From Photobacterium sp. SKA34 (GTDB lineage: Bacteria; Pseudomonadota; Gammaproteobacteria; Enterobacterales; Vibrionaceae), in the NCBI RefSeq assembly GCF_000153325.1, contig NZ_CH724142.1, positions 235,455 through 299,454 of the forward strand: DNA of 64,000 nucleotides. The letters run 5' to 3'. Positions 35,706-45,151 of this stretch are shown here, in pieces (positions within the stretch are counted from its first letter, which is position 1; each line of letters begins with the position of its first letter). The translations under genes were made by a program, and so were the position numbers. Below the pieces are notes generated by a model. That model made no database searches and was not told where the DNA came from. It saw only the letters and a program-made list of their open reading frames with translations.

Positions 35706-37853
35706 TTATTTACGCATCCATTGATGATAACGCTTAACTATTGCCAATAACTTTTGTGGGGCGTTGGCTTGTTTCCATACACCAGCCGTATATTTAGTGG
35801 CTTCACTCATGGTGGGATAAGGGTGAATCGTCGATAAAATCTTATTCAATCCCAGTTTATAGCGCATTGCTAAGGTAAATTCTGCCAGTAGTTCACCACC
35901 ATGATGACCGACAATCGTGACCCCTAAAATCTTATCGCTATTGGGTGGCGTTAGGACTTTAACGAAACCTTCAGCAGCATTATCTGCAATTGCACGATCT
36001 AAATCGGATATAGGGTAAGTATATGTTCGATAATCGATATTTTGTGAAATAGCTTCTTTTTCATTGAGACCAACTCGAGCTAACTCTGGCGCAGTATATG
36101 TAACGGCAGGTAATACCGAGTAATCAGCTTTAAACTTTTTGAATGTACCAAATAAACTATTAACTGAGGCATACCATGCTTGATGCGCTGCAGCATGAGT
36201 TAATTGGAAAGGACCTGCCACATCACCCACAGCGTATATATTAGGATATTGCGTTTGTAGGTAGTGATTAACTTTGATAGTACCTTGTGGGTTTGTTGCT
36301 AATTTTAGGCGCTCTAAACCAAAGCCTTTGGTATTAGCAACGCGACCTAACGCTACAATAACCTGATCAAATTCAACGTCGATCGTTTGCTCTGTCGTAA
36401 GATCATCAAGCTTAACGTGGTGATATTGCGCAGCCCCTTTCTCTACAAAACTAATGGCTTTGTGTTTAAGAAGAACTCTAACACCTTCATGCGTTAGTTT
36501 TTGATAGATTAAATCGGCCGCGTCTTTATCTTCACGATTAAGTAACTGTTCTGCCATTTCAACTAAGGTGACAGAAGCGCCAAGACGATTAAACGCTTGA
36601 GCCAATTCACAACCAATAGGACCACCACCTAAAATCAATAATTTTTCAGGTAAAGTATCTAGTTGCCATAGGTTATCGGACGTTAATGGATTAACTGTGT
36701 TTAAGCCTGAAATACTGGGCAACAGTGGGGAAGCTCCTGTTGCGATAATAATGTTACGAGTGGTGATCACTTTGCCGTTAACTTCTATTTCCCAAGGCGA
36801 CAAAATCGTCGCGTCACCTTGGACACAATGCACACCAAGCTTGCTGTAACGTTCAACTGAATCATGCGGTTCGATATCTTTGATAACGTTGTGAACACGT
36901 GCCATAACAGCTTTAAAGTCAATTTTTCCAATTTTAGCTTCAATACCAAATTGTTGTGCCTGTTGCAGCTCATAAGCACTATGAGCTACACGGATCAATG
37001 CTTTAGATGGCACACAACCTGTGTTTAAGCAGTCGCCACCCATTTTATGACGCTCAATTAATGTGACCTCCGCTTTTACGGCTGCCGCGATATAGGAGCT
37101 AACTAAACCGCCAGCACCCGCACCAATCACCACTAGGTTTTGATCAAATGCTGTAGGCTTTTGCCAACCGCTATAAACCTTTTGGCTTTTGATGTAGTTA
37201 ATAAGAGCTTTTGCGAGCAGTGGGAAGATCCCGAGTAATACAAGAGATATCAATACTGAAAATGAGATGATTTCACTCAAACTATTAATGTTACTCAGTT
37301 GGGTACCGGCATTCACATAAATAGCGGTTCCAGCCAGCATGCCAAGCTGACTGACAAAGAAGAAGGTACGAGTTTTAATCGGAGTTAAACCCATCAGTAA
37401 ATTGATCAGAAAAAACGGCACCACAGGGATTAAACGCAGCGTTAATAGATAAAATGCGCCTTCGTTTTCAATCCCTTGATTAATGGTAGTGAGGCGTTGT
37501 CCAAACCGCTGCTGTACCCAGTCCTGTAAAATGTAGCGGCTTGATAGAAAAGCCAATGTTGCACCTATCGTGCTGGCAAAAGAAATAATAATAAGGCTAG
37601 GCCAAAAGCCAAATAATGCCGCTCCAAGCAGCGTTAAAATTGCAGCGCCGGGTAAGGAAAGGGCTGTCACGGCAATATAGAGTACAAAGAAAGATAAGTA
37701 AGCAGTGAAAAGCTGACTTTCAATTTTTGCTTGTAGGGCTAATTGCTCTTGCTTGATGAACTCAAGGGTAAGGTATTGGCCTAGGTCAAAATGTAGCCAT
37801 AACGCAATAAGGCTGACAATGACCAGTAGCAATAGCGTTTTTTTCTTATTCAC
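35706..37853 (-). CDS. Fusion of TVP38/TMEM64 membrane domain and mercuric-reductase-like flavoprotein
   Basis: A 715-residue protein. Residues 1-225 form a TVP38/TMEM64 (DedA-like) membrane domain with GAAILTLLGAALFGFWPSL and RLIPVVPFFLINLLMGLTPI. Residues 235-715 are a class I pyridine nucleotide-disulfide oxidoreductase: VIGAGAGGLVSSYIAA (FAD), GDCLNTGCVPSKAL with the redox-active cysteine pair, LGGGPIGCELAQAFNRLG (NAD(P)H), YAVGDVAGPFQLTHAA and TIHPYPTMSEA. The substrate is unknown; it lacks a mercury-binding N-terminal domain. It overlaps the ynjA-like gene by eight bases. E. coli has separate TVP38 genes (ydjX, ydjZ) next to ynjA, so the fusion echoes that neighbourhood. Confidence 0.88.
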   Translation of the reverse strand: MNKKKTLLLLVIVSLIALWLHFDLGQYLTLEFIKQEQLALQAKIESQLFTAYLSFFVLYIAVTALSLPGAAILTLLGAALFGFWPSLIIISFASTIGATLAFLSSRYILQDWVQQRFGQRLTTINQGIENEGAFYLLTLRLIPVVPFFLINLLMGLTPIKTRTFFFVSQLGMLAGTAIYVNAGTQLSNINSLSEIISFSVLISLVLLGIFPLLAKALINYIKSQKVYSGWQKPTAFDQNLVVIGAGAGGLVSSYIAAAVKAEVTLIERHKMGGDCLNTGCVPSKALIRVAHSAYELQQAQQFGIEAKIGKIDFKAVMARVHNVIKDIEPHDSVERYSKLGVHCVQGDATILSPWEIEVNGKVITTRNIIIATGASPLLPSISGLNTVNPLTSDNLWQLDTLPEKLLILGGGPIGCELAQAFNRLGASVTLVEMAEQLLNREDKDAADLIYQKLTHEGVRVLLKHKAISFVEKGAAQYHHVKLDDLTTEQTIDVEFDQVIVALGRVANTKGFGLERLKLATNPQGTIKVNHYLQTQYPNIYAVGDVAGPFQLTHAAAHQAWYASVNSLFGTFKKFKADYSVLPAVTYTAPELARVGLNEKEAISQNIDYRTYTYPISDLDRAIADNAAEGFVKVLTPPNSDKILGVTIVGHHGGELLAEFTLAMRYKLGLNKILSTIHPYPTMSEATKYTAGVWKQANAPQKLLAIVKRYHQWMRK

Positions 37854-38460
37854 TTGCCTGATCCTTCTTCGTTATGTTTTTATCTGATGCTTGCACGTTA
37901 TCTTGGGCAATATCGTTAGGCGTAATAGGAAGAGAACAAAAGCCTTGCGCTGGCACATCGAGCGCAGTGTTAAATTTCGCGGACAAATTCTGAAAGCTAA
38001 CTAAAGCCGTTAGCTCAATAATATCATCGCTGCTATACCATTCTTGTAGTGCGACAAGCATTTCATCTGTTACTCGTTTACCTGTTATCGTCATCGCTTC
38101 AGTGTAAGTCAATACAGCACGCTCTTGATCTGTAAACAGCGGTGAGTGCTGCCAATTGGCGAGAGCTTTAATTTTATCTTCTGAATCACAACGTTCGGCG
38201 AGCTTCATACCATTGGCATCAACACAAAAGGCACAATCGTTTAATTGTGAAACACGCACACAGACTAAAGATCGCATGACATCTTGAATTGGTGACTTTT
38301 TTCGGTCGAGAAAACCAAAAAATCCAGCGACTAACCAGAATAAGGTAGGTTTACGTCCCCATAGCTTGGCTGGGTTTAATGCTTGGCCATAATGGCGGGC
38401 TTGAAGCCATAGCAAGGGCTTTACCCATAAAGAATCAATTTTTTTGATCGAAATACGCAT
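37846..38460 (-). CDS. Carboxymuconolactone decarboxylase/AhpD-family protein (YnjA-like)
   Basis: A 204-residue protein with the AhpD-type redox motif NDCAFCVDANGMKLAE (CxxC with a downstream acidic residue), and LTYTEAMTITGKRVTDEM. It is expected to be an all-helical peroxidase-like or reductase partner. First gene of the operon, behind GGAG; it overlaps the flavoprotein fusion. The pairing of a CxxC protein with a disulfide oxidoreductase suggests that electrons pass from NAD(P)H to this protein, which is inference. Confidence 0.8.
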   Translation of the reverse strand: MRISIKKIDSLWVKPLLWLQARHYGQALNPAKLWGRKPTLFWLVAGFFGFLDRKKSPIQDVMRSLVCVRVSQLNDCAFCVDANGMKLAERCDSEDKIKALANWQHSPLFTDQERAVLTYTEAMTITGKRVTDEMLVALQEWYSSDDIIELTALVSFQNLSAKFNTALDVPAQGFCSLPITPNDIAQDNVQASDKNITKKDQASE

Positions 38461-38921
38461 GTTTCTCCTTAAAAAACGTCCTAAAAATAGGGTTTTATAC
38501 GATCTTAGTCAGTAGCAGTCGTAAACATGTAGACCTTGAGAAAAGACATTGTATTTCATTTAATGATAAATATTTCTTTTTCTTCAATTGGTTGATGAAA
38601 AAAGCAGCAGGAGATAAGAAAATTTAAAACGTTAAGTTCTCTCTCAGTGAAAAGATATGTTATTGGTTGTATTAACTAATAATTAAGCATGGAATATAAA
38701 TAAATATAATTATCATTTATATAAATCAAGGAATTTAAAACGGGGAGGAATTAAGATAATTGCAAAATTATATCACTATGAAGATAAACTAAATAAGTAT
38801 TAAAGTTTATAAAAGGAGAAGTAAGGATAATGATAAAATTATATCTGAAAGGTATACTTAGAAATAAAAGAATGAGAACCTTTTATTCCTAAGTATTGTA
38901 TATTTTGGATAACTTATATTT
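38461..38921. other. AT-rich intergenic region with an imperfect direct repeat
   Basis: About 460 bases between the ynjA-like gene and tfoY. Two similar stretches can be read, near 38752 (AAGATAATTGCAAAATTATA) and near 38825 (AGGATAATGATAAAATTATA). No coding frame or RNA was recognised. Confidence 0.4.
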
Positions 38922-39503
38922 TTACGATAGCGCAGATAATAGTTCATTTCGACGTTGTTCAGGAATAACTGACCAATGCTGTCCGCTAATTGCGCCTTCC
39001 AATGCCCAAAGCAGTTCAATACTCAATGGACTTTTCTGTGATTCCTGAAGTGCTTTATATGCGCCAAGAGAGCCCACTGTTAGAAGTTGTTCAATAGTGT
39101 TTATGCCTGCTTTTTTGAGCATTCTCTCATTTGATAATCGTAGATTAGGTAAATCTTTAATTCGGTCAGGTATGCAACTCTCCTTTTCTTGCTTGTCTTT
39201 TTCTGCTGCATCCAGTGAATACCTACCTTGAGCTACAATCCTTGTGGGTTCATCCCACCATTGATCGGGTATTGCATAGTGCTTGGTTACAACAGGGAAA
39301 CCACGTTTCTTATAAACGTAGGGTTCTAAGCCAGCTTGTTTGAATTCCATTTCAGTTTCAGCATTTGCACGTAAGTGAAGTTTATCGTTCACAACTAATG
39401 CAAACATTGTATCACCAGAAAAAATGCCAAACATCGACCGTGATTTTATTGAACCAAAATGGTCAAATAATTTTAATGAATCTTTTAATATTGGTTTATC
39501 CAT
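38922..39503 (-). CDS. tfoY: TfoX/Sxy-family regulator, TfoY-like
   Basis: A 193-residue cytosolic regulator with the TfoX N-terminal domain ([40 protein letters not shown]) and the helical TfoX C-terminal domain ([35 protein letters not shown]). TfoX drives competence and TfoY drives motility and type VI secretion in Vibrio. The c-di-GMP-I riboswitch directly upstream is the arrangement known for tfoY, so TfoY is preferred; sequence alone would not settle it. Confidence 0.82.
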   Translation of the reverse strand: MDKPILKDSLKLFDHFGSIKSRSMFGIFSGDTMFALVVNDKLHLRANAETEMEFKQAGLEPYVYKKRGFPVVTKHYAIPDQWWDEPTRIVAQGRYSLDAAEKDKQEKESCIPDRIKDLPNLRLSNERMLKKAGINTIEQLLTVGSLGAYKALQESQKSPLSIELLWALEGAISGQHWSVIPEQRRNELLSALS

Positions 39504-39635
39504 GCTTCTACTCGGTGAAAAAATATGAGTGTCACCTAAACATTAAGAGCGAGGAAATAGATTAATTAATCTATACATTGATACTGTCAATATATTGTTA
39601 AGTTTACGTCATCATATTGTCGGTTCAATAATAAT

Positions 39636-39728
39636 CCTTCGGTAACCCCGCTACCTTGAATTATTAACATAATTTTTAGGCCGGTGGTTTTGCGTCTTAA
39701 TCTTTCAATTAATTTGCCAGTTCGTGAC
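39636..39728 (-). promoter_or_regulatory. Cyclic-di-GMP-I (GEMM) riboswitch
   Basis: The minus strand reads AGTCACGAACTGGCAAA, GAAAGATTAAGACGCAAA, ACCACCGGCCTAA and GGTAGCGGGGTTACCGAAGG in order. These are the GEMM-I landmarks, including the GNRA-type tetraloop and its receptor region, very like the Vc2 aptamer. It ends about 130 bases before the tfoY start, leaving room for an expression platform. Confidence 0.95.
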
Positions 39729-39865
39729 TATATAAAGTTATATTAAATAATACTTTTAATATTAAATCTAAGCCCTCAAAAGTGTGATATTGGTTCAGGT
39801 ATTTTTCTTGGCTTATTTAAATAAGCTTAATAATTATAAATACTCATGATTGTTTTTTTATCAGT

Positions 39866-39900
39866 AAAAAAAAGCCAACAAGGTTAACTTATCGGCTTTT
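39866..39900 (-). terminator. Terminator after purR
   Basis: On the minus strand AAAAGCCGATAAG pairs imperfectly with CTTGTTGGCTTTT and is followed by a T run. Confidence 0.8.
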
Positions 39901-39925
39901 CCTTAACATAGAAAGATAAATTTTA

Positions 39926-40930
39926 TTAGTTGAGATCTTTAACCGATTTTCTCTCAACAAGTTCAGGTGTCATCTCAAAAGTTTGGCGCTCATGATTCTT
40001 GTCTTTCACGCGCTCTAGCAAGATTTCGATAGCCTTTTTACCTAAACGACGTTTAGGTTGGTGGATAGTTGTTAGCGGCGGCGCAAAGTAGGGCGCAAGA
40101 TCAATGTTATCGTAACCAATGATTGAGATATCATCAGGAACACGCAGACCTGCCTGCTCAAAGGTACTGATCAGAGCCATTGCCATAATGTCGTTAAAGC
40201 AGAAGATAGCAGTAGGGCGATCTTCCATTGCGATAAACTTCTGGGCAGCTTCAACGGCTGACTCACACTCAAAATCACCGTCAAGTAGCCAATCATTATT
40301 AACAGTGAGATCTGCTTCTGTCATCGCTTTACGGAAGCCCTTTAGGCGCTCTTGACAAGTAGATTTATCAACTTGTCCAGATAAACAGCCAATTTTGTTA
40401 TGACCATTTTCAATAAAGTGTTTAGTCGCGATGTAACCGCCGTTTTCAGCGTTATCTAGAATATTATCTGTGTGTGGACTTTCTGGGCCCCAGTCCATGA
40501 TAACCATAGGCAGATCATTTTTACGCTCAAGTAAATCGAGTAGCATTTGATCCAGATCGCTGCACATTACCAATAGGCCATCAACACGTTTTTCAGAAAG
40601 CATACGAAGGTAATCGCGTTGCTTTTCTAAGTTACCTTCAGTGTTGCATAGGATTAGTGTGTAACCTGCACCATAACAATACTCTTCAACACCATGCACA
40701 ACTTCGGCAAAAAATGGGTTCGTTGATTTAGTGACCAACATACCGATAGTACGTGTAGTGTTACATTTTAAGCTACGTGCTACTGCACTTGGGGCGTAGT
40801 TTAGTTCATCAACTGCAGCCAATACTTTTTGTTGCGTTGCTTCTGCAACAAAGCGTGTTTTATTAATCACGTGCGACACTGTTGTAGTTGATACACCAGC
40901 CATACGTGCAACGTCTTTAATGGTTGCCAT
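39926..40930 (-). CDS. purR: Purine repressor PurR
   Basis: A 334-residue LacI-family repressor. The N-terminal headpiece [20 protein letters not shown] and hinge [12 protein letters not shown] are those of PurR, and [20 protein letters not shown] and [16 protein letters not shown] follow in the corepressor domain. It represses purine synthesis when bound to hypoxanthine or guanine. The ATG at 40930 is chosen because AAGAAG lies seven bases upstream and the family starts with MATIKDVA. A PurR-like operator about 150 bases upstream suggests autoregulation. Confidence 0.92.
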   Translation of the reverse strand: MATIKDVARMAGVSTTTVSHVINKTRFVAEATQQKVLAAVDELNYAPSAVARSLKCNTTRTIGMLVTKSTNPFFAEVVHGVEEYCYGAGYTLILCNTEGNLEKQRDYLRMLSEKRVDGLLVMCSDLDQMLLDLLERKNDLPMVIMDWGPESPHTDNILDNAENGGYIATKHFIENGHNKIGCLSGQVDKSTCQERLKGFRKAMTEADLTVNNDWLLDGDFECESAVEAAQKFIAMEDRPTAIFCFNDIMAMALISTFEQAGLRVPDDISIIGYDNIDLAPYFAPPLTTIHQPKRRLGKKAIEILLERVKDKNHERQTFEMTPELVERKSVKDLN

Positions 40931-41240
40931 ATTTATTCTTCTTATCATGGTCAGATTTGGATCTGACAAAGGTTTTGATACCGAGTTATTGGGTATTGCA
41001 ATTACATTGGATCATAAACAGCTAAAGCCGCAGTAAAATGCGGCATTAGAAGATAGAAACTTTTCTTACACTTTTTACATGTGTAATCGCTTGCGCTCAC
41101 ATTTTACTGTGTGTTTTGCGTTGTGCAATCTTTCTATTCAACTTGATTGAATTAATTGATCATTAAACGTAAAAACTCGATGTTTGTCATGCTAGTAGCG
41201 ATATTTTACTGTCTACATATAGCCATAAACAGTTAACACA
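40931..41240. other. purR upstream region
   Basis: Spacer of about 310 bases between hutD and purR. It holds the candidate PurR operator (41081-41096) and presumably the purR promoter; no terminator for hutD was convincing. Confidence 0.45.
41081..41096 (-). promoter_or_regulatory. Candidate PurR operator
   Basis: Minus-strand GCGCAAGCGATTACAC fits the core GCAA-N-CG-N-TT-N-C of the PurR box fully; only the outermost bases differ from the E. coli consensus. Confidence 0.6.
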
Positions 41241-42080
41241 TTAAAAAGCAGAATGATTGGCTGATAAAAGGTAAGGAAAATCAGCCGTTGGATGGGTATG
41301 AACACTTACGGGCCAACCATATAACATATCTATTATTTCAGGAGTAAGCACTTCTGTTGGTGTGCCATCGGCTTTTATTTTTCCTTCATTAAGGAAAATC
41401 ATCCGATCAGTGTATTGTGCTGCAAGGTTCAAATCGTGCAATACCACAATCACAGCAGCGCCTTGCATAGCCATATTTTGGGCAATTTGTAAGGTGTGAT
41501 GCTGGTGGGCGAGATCGAGTGCTGAGGTTGGTTCATCTAACATTAAGATACATTTATCACCTGCTTTACTCAGTTGAGTTAAAACTCGAGCAAGATGTAC
41601 ACGCTGTTTTTCACCACCCGATAAGGTGGGGTAGAGACGCTTAGCTAAATTGCTAATATCAACGTATTGCATGCTTGATGCTGTCGCATCTTTCAGCTCA
41701 GGCGACGTGAGTTGCAAAGGAATTGCGCCTAGCTCGACAACTTCTTTAGCGGTAAAGGCAAAAGATAATGCGCTATGTTGTGGGAGTACACCTAAGTGAC
41801 ATGCCAATTCCTCCCGAGCCCAATTATTAAGAGGTTGATCAAAGAAAGAGACCGTGCCTGATTTTGGTGTGATTTCACCACATAAGACTTTTAAAAGGGT
41901 ACTTTTACCTGCACCATTTGGCCCAAGTAATGCGGTGACTTCTCCTGCATGAATATCAATATCAAGATGATCTAGTAGGACTTTATCACCAAATTGTAAT
42001 GATAAGTCGCGAGCCTGAATAACACAGACTTTGTCGCTACTTACTGTAAAATCGACCTTTTCTGAATTACTTAACATCAT
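41241..42080 (-). CDS. hutD: Haem ABC transporter ATP-binding protein
   Basis: A 279-residue ABC ATPase of the BtuD/HmuV class: Walker A LGPNGAGKSTLLK, Q-loop LPQHSALSF, signature LSGGEKQRVHLARVL, Walker B ILMLDEPTSALD and switch His VVLHDLN. It overlaps the permease gene by four bases. Powers haem import together with HutB and HutC. Last gene of the tonB-exbBD-hutBCD operon. Confidence 0.9.
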   Translation of the reverse strand: MMLSNSEKVDFTVSSDKVCVIQARDLSLQFGDKVLLDHLDIDIHAGEVTALLGPNGAGKSTLLKVLCGEITPKSGTVSFFDQPLNNWAREELACHLGVLPQHSALSFAFTAKEVVELGAIPLQLTSPELKDATASSMQYVDISNLAKRLYPTLSGGEKQRVHLARVLTQLSKAGDKCILMLDEPTSALDLAHQHHTLQIAQNMAMQGAAVIVVLHDLNLAAQYTDRMIFLNEGKIKADGTPTEVLTPEIIDMLYGWPVSVHTHPTADFPYLLSANHSAF

Positions 42081-43114
42081 GACATCTGACTCTTTTGATT
42101 GACTAACAAATAGATAAAGAAAGGCGCGCCTAACATGGCGGTGATGATCCCAACCGGCAGTTCTTGCGGTGAGAATGCGCTTCGAGCAATCATATCGGCA
42201 ACCAAGAGGATTAATCCGCCAAGTAAAGCTGAAATTGGTAATAAGGTTTTATGATTTGGACCTGTTAGCATTCTACCCACATGAGGAATAACCAACCCAA
42301 TAAAGCCAATTGGTCCACAAACGGCAACAGTAATACCCACTCCCGCAGCACACGTAATAATTAAATTACGCTTTAGTTTTTGCGTGTTAACACCCATATG
42401 TCGAGCTTCAGCTTCGCCTAATAACAATGCGTTTAAATTGCTGGTATGACGATAAAAGTAGATAAACAGTAAACCGAATGTGCAATAGGCTAGAATAATG
42501 CCTGTCCATGTTGCGCCAGCCAGTGAACCCATTGACCACAATGATAAGTCACGTAAGGCTTGATCGTCGGCAACATAATTGAGTAACCCTAATCCTGCGC
42601 CTGAAATCGCGGTTATTGCGACACCAGCGAGTAGCATGATCATCACCGATGTCCCGTTTTTATCAGTACCAAGGCGATAAACTAAAATTGTGCTGATTGC
42701 GCCGCCAACAAAGGCAAAAATAGGCACAATAGCGAAGTTTAAAAGCTGAGGGAATGACGCGGTGAGTGGAGCAAATAAGACAATGGCTAATGCAGCACCT
42801 AAGCCTGCACCGCCAGTGATACCGATGATCCCCGGATCAGCAAGCGGGTTGCGAAAGAGTCCCTGTAGTACAGCGCCACATATCGCTAAAATTGCACCAA
42901 TAGCAAAGCAGAGTAGGGTACGTGGTAAACGAATTTGATGGATCACTAGGCTGACATGTTTAGCAAGTTCATGATCACCAGGTAATAGTGCTAACAAACT
43001 TTGTTTATAACTGATCGCCATAGGACCAATAACAATAGATGAAAGCCCAGCAAAAATAAGTAAAGCTGTACTTAATATATAAATATGATGGGCTGAGAAG
43101 CGTTTTGCATGCAT
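42077..43114 (-). CDS. hutC: Haem ABC transporter permease
   Basis: A 345-residue FecCD-family permease with about ten helices. It shows LPRTLLCFAIGAILAICGAVLQGLFRNPLADPGIIG split over residues 60-95, and GPIGFIGLVIPHVGR, both standard for BtuC/HmuU. AAGG precedes the ATG. It forms the inner-membrane channel for haem. Confidence 0.92.
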   Translation of the reverse strand: MHAKRFSAHHIYILSTALLIFAGLSSIVIGPMAISYKQSLLALLPGDHELAKHVSLVIHQIRLPRTLLCFAIGAILAICGAVLQGLFRNPLADPGIIGITGGAGLGAALAIVLFAPLTASFPQLLNFAIVPIFAFVGGAISTILVYRLGTDKNGTSVMIMLLAGVAITAISGAGLGLLNYVADDQALRDLSLWSMGSLAGATWTGIILAYCTFGLLFIYFYRHTSNLNALLLGEAEARHMGVNTQKLKRNLIITCAAGVGITVAVCGPIGFIGLVIPHVGRMLTGPNHKTLLPISALLGGLILLVADMIARSAFSPQELPVGIITAMLGAPFFIYLLVNQKSQMS

Positions 43115-43162
43115 GTAACAACAACCTTACGCACGAATAAATAGGGATGATAGAGGCGTAAT

Positions 43163-44032
43163 TTAAGGATAAATAGCCTGATTAAGCTTTAAAGCTTCAT
43201 CAACACTTTCGAGCCCTAAACCACCGATTAGCGCAGTACCTTTTATTGTAAGTAATGCATTATTTGTTGCAGCTGGTGTTGCGGCAATCAATGGCATTTT
43301 GGCAATAAGATCTTGCATGTTTTTGATCTTACTGGCAGTGCGCGTGCTCAACAAAATAATATCTGGTTGCATGGTAACAATAGCTTCACCTGAAATAGGC
43401 TTGTAGTTACTGATTGATGCTGCTGCAGGGTTTTTAGCACCAGCAAGTGTAATGATGCTATCTGCTGTGGTATTGCTTCCAGCAATGGTAATTGGGCGTC
43501 CATCATGGATCATTAAGAACAAGACTTTTTTAGGGGTCTTAATATTGGTTGTAACAGTATTAATTTTATTGAGCTGAACATTAAGTTTCTGTTTCAGCTT
43601 TTCAGCACGATCTTGATGATCAGTGAGTTTAGCAATCTGATCGATACGTATGAGTAGATCTTTGACCGTCTCCCCTGAATTAACAGTGTCAACTTCAACA
43701 CCTGATTGCTCAAGCAGGTTAAGCGTGCTCTGTGGCCCCATTTCATCAGAACCAATAAGGTGAGTTGGAGATAAAGACATTAAGTTCTCTGCTGAAAGCT
43801 GGCGGTGGTAACCTACTTTAGGGGTAGATTTATCCACAAATCCTTTACTTGTTAAATCAACGGCGACTAATTGATCTTTAGCACCTAGGGCGTTAATGAT
43901 TTGAGTAACTGAAGCACCAGCACTGATGATTTTATTTTTCTCAGCTGCTGAGTCAGTATCTGCTTGTGCGTAGCTACTAAGTCCTAACACTAGCGTCAAT
44001 AAAGAGGTTTTTAATAGAGAGTGTTTATTCAT
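43163..44032 (-). CDS. hutB: Haem-binding periplasmic protein
   Basis: A 289-residue cluster A-type binding protein. Signal peptide MNKHSLLKTSLLTLVLGLSSYAQA, then RIISAG-like KIISAGASVTQIINALGA, VGYHRQLSAENLMSLSPTHLIGS and GLESVDEALKLN. Tyr in VGYHRQ is the likely haem ligand as in HmuT/ShuT. The start at 44032 overlaps exbD by eight bases; the longer upstream frame lies inside exbD and is not used. Confidence 0.9.
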   Translation of the reverse strand: MNKHSLLKTSLLTLVLGLSSYAQADTDSAAEKNKIISAGASVTQIINALGAKDQLVAVDLTSKGFVDKSTPKVGYHRQLSAENLMSLSPTHLIGSDEMGPQSTLNLLEQSGVEVDTVNSGETVKDLLIRIDQIAKLTDHQDRAEKLKQKLNVQLNKINTVTTNIKTPKKVLFLMIHDGRPITIAGSNTTADSIITLAGAKNPAAASISNYKPISGEAIVTMQPDIILLSTRTASKIKNMQDLIAKMPLIAATPAATNNALLTIKGTALIGGLGLESVDEALKLNQAIYP

Positions 44033-44450
44033 TGTTTGATTCTTCCATAAGTAGCTGAGTCGCTTTGATATTATTTTCTTGCAAGAAAGCGAGTAATTTG
44101 AGCATTTGTTCAACAGAGGCTGCTTTATCTGCACCAACCACAACGGGTTTCGTTGGGTTAGCTTTCACTTCTTGCAACAAGGCTGTTTTGAAGTCATCCC
44201 ATTGATTGATTTTCTTACCTTGTAGTGCCCAATAAGGTGCTTCTGAGACTAAATTAATAGCGATAGGATCGGCTTGGGTTGTCTGTAATGTTTTCGTTGC
44301 TGTTTGTGGTAAATCAACATCGAGGGCTTTAATTTTTACTGTGGCAGTTAACAGTAAAAACACCATGACAATAAAAATAATATCCAGTAATGGAGTCAGA
44401 TCTGGATTCATTTCCTCAGTTTGGAAAACGCTACTGTTGGCTTTGATCAT
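44025..44450 (-). CDS. exbD: TonB-system proton channel subunit ExbD
   Basis: A 141-residue protein with one membrane helix bearing the essential Asp: PLLDIIFIVMVFLLLTATV, preceded by EEMNPDLTP. The rest is the periplasmic domain (VVVGADKAASVEQMLKLLAFL). It works with ExbB to energise TonB. It overlaps exbB by four bases. Confidence 0.92.
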   Translation of the reverse strand: MIKANSSVFQTEEMNPDLTPLLDIIFIVMVFLLLTATVKIKALDVDLPQTATKTLQTTQADPIAINLVSEAPYWALQGKKINQWDDFKTALLQEVKANPTKPVVVGADKAASVEQMLKLLAFLQENNIKATQLLMEESNNE

Positions 44451-45148
44451 GATGCAGTCCCATTAACGGCAGGGTTTTGCTCACAGGTATCACAGGCTGA
44501 TGTTTTCCCGTTTTCAGCGTCAACATTCATTCCTTCAAGCCAAAGGTTACAACGGTTTAAGCTGTGTTCTAATTTAGCCGTAATATTATCTGCCCATAGC
44601 CCAAGTAGTTGTGCACCAGTAATGGCAGGTAGTGCGATGATCAAACCAGCAGCCGTTGTTCGCATAGCAAGACCAAGGCCATCAGCAAGGTCGCTGGGAG
44701 TCACAGAGCCTGTGGAATGGGAAATACCAGTAAACATATCAATTAAGCCAAGTACTGTACCGAGTAAACCAAGTAACGGACTAATAACACCAATCAGACT
44801 TAATAGACGTAAACCTGAACGTAATTCAGTACGTTTTTGTATTAACCAAATAGCAGCGGCATCTTCACGTAAGGGTTTCGTGAAATTGCGATGCGCAATT
44901 AACATCGCAATCCCTTTATAAAGCAAAGGACGTTGCTGTTTTAGCTCTTCGGTTAACTTATCAAGCGCGTGTTCGTCGTGACGATTTTGTCGAGCAAGGA
45001 GTGCTGTAACTTTTGTTTTGCCTACACCGGTACATAACAAAACTTGAAACAGACGCTCAATTAAAATCATAACAGTGAGCACAGAACAAATAACAAGAGG
45101 CCAGGCCATTAGGCCAAGTTGTTGGTTAAGGTTGTCAATAAAAGGCAT
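44447..45148 (-). CDS. exbB: TonB-system proton channel subunit ExbB
   Basis: A 233-residue MotA/TolQ/ExbB-family protein with three helices. The core reads LRLLSLIGVISPLLGLLGTVLGLIDMF and LADGLGLAMRTTAAGLIIALPAI, the usual helix 2 and 3 signatures. Its cytoplasmic tail is cysteine-bearing (SACDTCEQN), which is unusual but of unknown meaning. It forms the proton-conducting complex with ExbD. Confidence 0.92.
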   Translation of the reverse strand: MPFIDNLNQQLGLMAWPLVICSVLTVMILIERLFQVLLCTGVGKTKVTALLARQNRHDEHALDKLTEELKQQRPLLYKGIAMLIAHRNFTKPLREDAAAIWLIQKRTELRSGLRLLSLIGVISPLLGLLGTVLGLIDMFTGISHSTGSVTPSDLADGLGLAMRTTAAGLIIALPAITGAQLLGLWADNITAKLEHSLNRCNLWLEGMNVDAENGKTSACDTCEQNPAVNGTAS

Positions 45149-45151
45149 GAT

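Noticed and set aside
36785..36979. Minus-strand frame inside the flavoprotein fusion
   Set aside because: Same-strand shadow of a conserved domain.
44421..44921. Long open frame on the plus strand inside exbB
   Set aside because: It is antisense to a clear exbB and has no family likeness; typical shadow frame.
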